From contig JABYQU010000071.1 in the NCBI GenBank assembly GCA_022264855.1, positions 79,421-143,420 on the forward strand: a stretch of 64,000 bases of DNA, written 5' to 3'. The notes beneath the pieces are model-generated. The model made no database searches. It was not told the DNA's origin and saw nothing but the letters and a program-made list of their open reading frames with translations. This DNA is from Lenzites betulinus (taxonomy: Eukaryota; Basidiomycota; Agaricomycetes; Polyporales; Polyporaceae). The translations under genes and the position numbers were made by a program. Positions 62,230 through 64,000 of the stretch are shown piece after piece (within the stretch, counting starts at the first letter, position 1; each line of letters starts with the position of its first letter).

Positions 62230-64000
62230 AGCCAGTCCTTGACGTCCGATAGCCTCTCGTCGCCGCGAACTGTGTGTTTGGACTTGGGGATAGCCGGTGG
62301 AGGCTCCTGCGCGTCCTCGTCTTCGGCTGGTGTGTGTGCGCACGGAGCTGTCGGCGCTCGTGGCCTCGACCTCGCGCGCGCGTTGCTCCGGCGTGGGTGT
62401 GTCCGCGCGCGCGGTGTGGGTGCGCGCGCTGCTCTACTGCTCGCGCGCGCCATTGAATCCGCTCTGAGCTCTAGCTCCTCCCCCCACTGAGATCTGTGCC
62501 GTCCTCGGCCAGTGCCGGCAGGCCCAGTGCAAACAATGGAGTGGTGAAGGAAAGAGTTGGGCCGCGGTGGAGAGCTGCCGATGGAAGGATGTGGTGGATA
62601 AACCCGTGTAGGTTGTCGATCCAATCCTCGAAGTCATCTTCGTCATCGATAGGCTCAGGGTCCCCTGGGTGTCGAGGCCGTCGCGAGAGCCCATCAGGGC
62701 CGTGAGACGTCCCTGGAACATGTACGAGCTCGAAGTGGAAGGTGAGGATGGAGACGATCCAGCGATTGATGCTTGCGCTGGGTGAGATATCCGGGTTGTT
62801 AAGCATTCCTTTGATGTAGCGCGCGTCGACCTCGATGATCAGGTTGCGCACGCCAATCAGGTACAGCTTGAGCGCGCGCAGCGCGCGGTACAGTCCGTAG
62901 ATCTCGAGTTTGGGCTGGGAGAAGCGTGCCTCGCGCTTGTTAAGCGTGATCGATCCAAAGCGCGCGTAGTAGCGCTTTCGCGGGTCCTCCTCGTCGCACT
63001 GGCATAGATGGAAGCCCGCTGCGATGTAGGACGTGTCTACCGCTAGGATCACTGGCGCTTCGGACTCGTAGTCGAGCGCGCGCAAAGCCGGGGAGGCCAG
63101 TAGCGCGTCGATCAGGTCGTGCTGGGCCGCGCGCTGCGGCTCGCCGAACTCGAAGGGTACGTCCTTGCGCATCAGGTGGACCAGCGCGTGCGCGCGCTGC
63201 GCGAAGTTGCGAATGAAGATGCGCGCGACCCCGATGGTGCCCAGGAACGCACGCACTTTGAAAAGGTCTTTGCATGGGCCCCAATTCTTGACGATCTCGA
63301 CGCGCGACTCCTCGGGGAGACGTCCTTCGGGTGTACAACGGTGCCCGACGACCATAATCTCGCGCCGGCAGACCATTGACTTTGTCCCTGAAAAGTGCCT
63401 CCCGCGTACTTCATGCGCTGCGTAACGCGATTGACGTCTTGGAAGTGTTCCCACACGAAGCGGCGGATACCGGGGTTTGCGGAAATGGTCTCGTAGGTGC
63501 CATCCGCGCGCTTGTAGTCTGTCGCGGGACCTTTGACCGGTACGTCGTCGATGTAAGGAATGGTGAGATGAGGGATTTCGAGGCGCAGGATGTACGTGAC
63601 ATCGTCATGGAAGATAGGAACCGAATTACACCACCCCATAGGCAGGGTACGATGGCGCAGCGCGCCGAAGGGAGTCTGGAAGGTGGTGAGGTCGCGCGAA
63701 GTGACTGAGATGAGCCTTTCGTCATAGCCGACATAGAGATCGAAGATGGAACCACACGGGCGCCCTCCAAATTGCTCCGCGAGGTGGTCGGGTGTAGGAG
63801 GCACCCCGCTATGCTGGATAGTGACTTTGTTGAGCGGCTCTAGGCTGTGAACGATACGGAGGGAGTGTTTGTCCTTCTTCAGGACGCAGAACCAGCGCGA
63901 GCGATAGGAGGAGTTGGATGGCTCGTACACGCCGGCCGCGATCTTCTTCTTGATGATGTCGCAGACCTCCTTGTAGAGTCCTGGGGGAGATGGGGATGTT
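62230..64000 (-). pseudogene. RT/RNase H half of the Ty3/Gypsy-type pol (continues beyond window)
   Basis: The frame is open from the window edge. It contains the RT fingers (YRSRWFCVLKKDKHSLRIVH), FDLYVGYDERLIS, LTTFQTPFGALRHRTLPMGW and the catalytic YIDDVPVKGP. After a break at the A4 run 63391-63394 (plus strand) another frame carries the RT connection and RNase H (ILAVDTSYIAAGFHLCQCDE, KLEIYGLYRALRALKLYL, IIEVDARYIKGMLNNPD, HGPDGLSRRP). The two frames differ by one base in the homopolymer. The frame runs on to about 62471, then shifts or splices before the foldback site. With the insert this pol cannot be expressed as one protein. Confidence 0.85.

Noticed and set aside
1..64000. CRISPR arrays, bacterial-type operons, ribosome binding sites and rRNA
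   Set aside because: None was seen. The window is a eukaryotic nuclear sequence with spliceosomal introns.

Overview
The window is nuclear DNA of a filamentous basidiomycete, most likely an Agaricomycete (polypore-type). The evidence is many short GT-AG introns (about 45-65 nt), GC-rich codon use, a DUF6534-type membrane protein, a KDZ transposase with a CxC2 cysteine cluster, and Ty3/Gypsy chromovirus elements. No species assignment is possible from sequence alone.

Left third (1-28 kb): a compact housekeeping block. In order it holds a PH-domain protein (cut by the window edge), an alkenal/prostaglandin-reductase-like MDR enzyme, a peroxisomal (C-terminal SKL) citrate synthase, a small GPI-anchored secreted protein, IWS1/SPN1, RAD2/XPG, a complex I NDUFB8-type subunit, a class I methyltransferase, a PA2G4/EBP1 homologue and a tiny spliced PCC1 (KEOPS subunit). 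The citrate synthase gene is split by an apparently young, complete 5,993-bp Ty3/Gypsy chromovirus (6048-12040). It sits inside a 55-nt intron, ten bases before the splice acceptor. The element has identical 277-bp LTRs, a 5-bp target duplication, a self-priming PBS and a canonical -1 frameshift heptamer.

Middle (28-46 kb): an APH/kinase-like protein, a multi-exon DUF6534-like membrane protein, a gene-poor stretch (32.8-35.1 kb), a BQT4-like inner nuclear membrane protein, and a tandem pair of F-box-like genes, each broken by a different lesion. From about 41 to 51.3 kb follows a transposon-associated cluster: a homeodomain-like protein with a Pro/Ala heptad tail, an RNase H1 N-terminal (viroplasmin-type) protein, an uncharacterised MGRRAK-type protein, a small ORF and a KDZ transposase carrying an in-frame stop.

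Right third (51.3-64 kb): a C-rich minisatellite, an orphan ORF, and a zone saturated with GCGCGC. That zone holds a second Ty3/Gypsy-type pol on the minus strand and small intron-containing genes on the opposite strand. The pol is broken by a frameshift and by a 2,787-bp near-perfect palindromic (foldback) element with a 7-8-bp target duplication.
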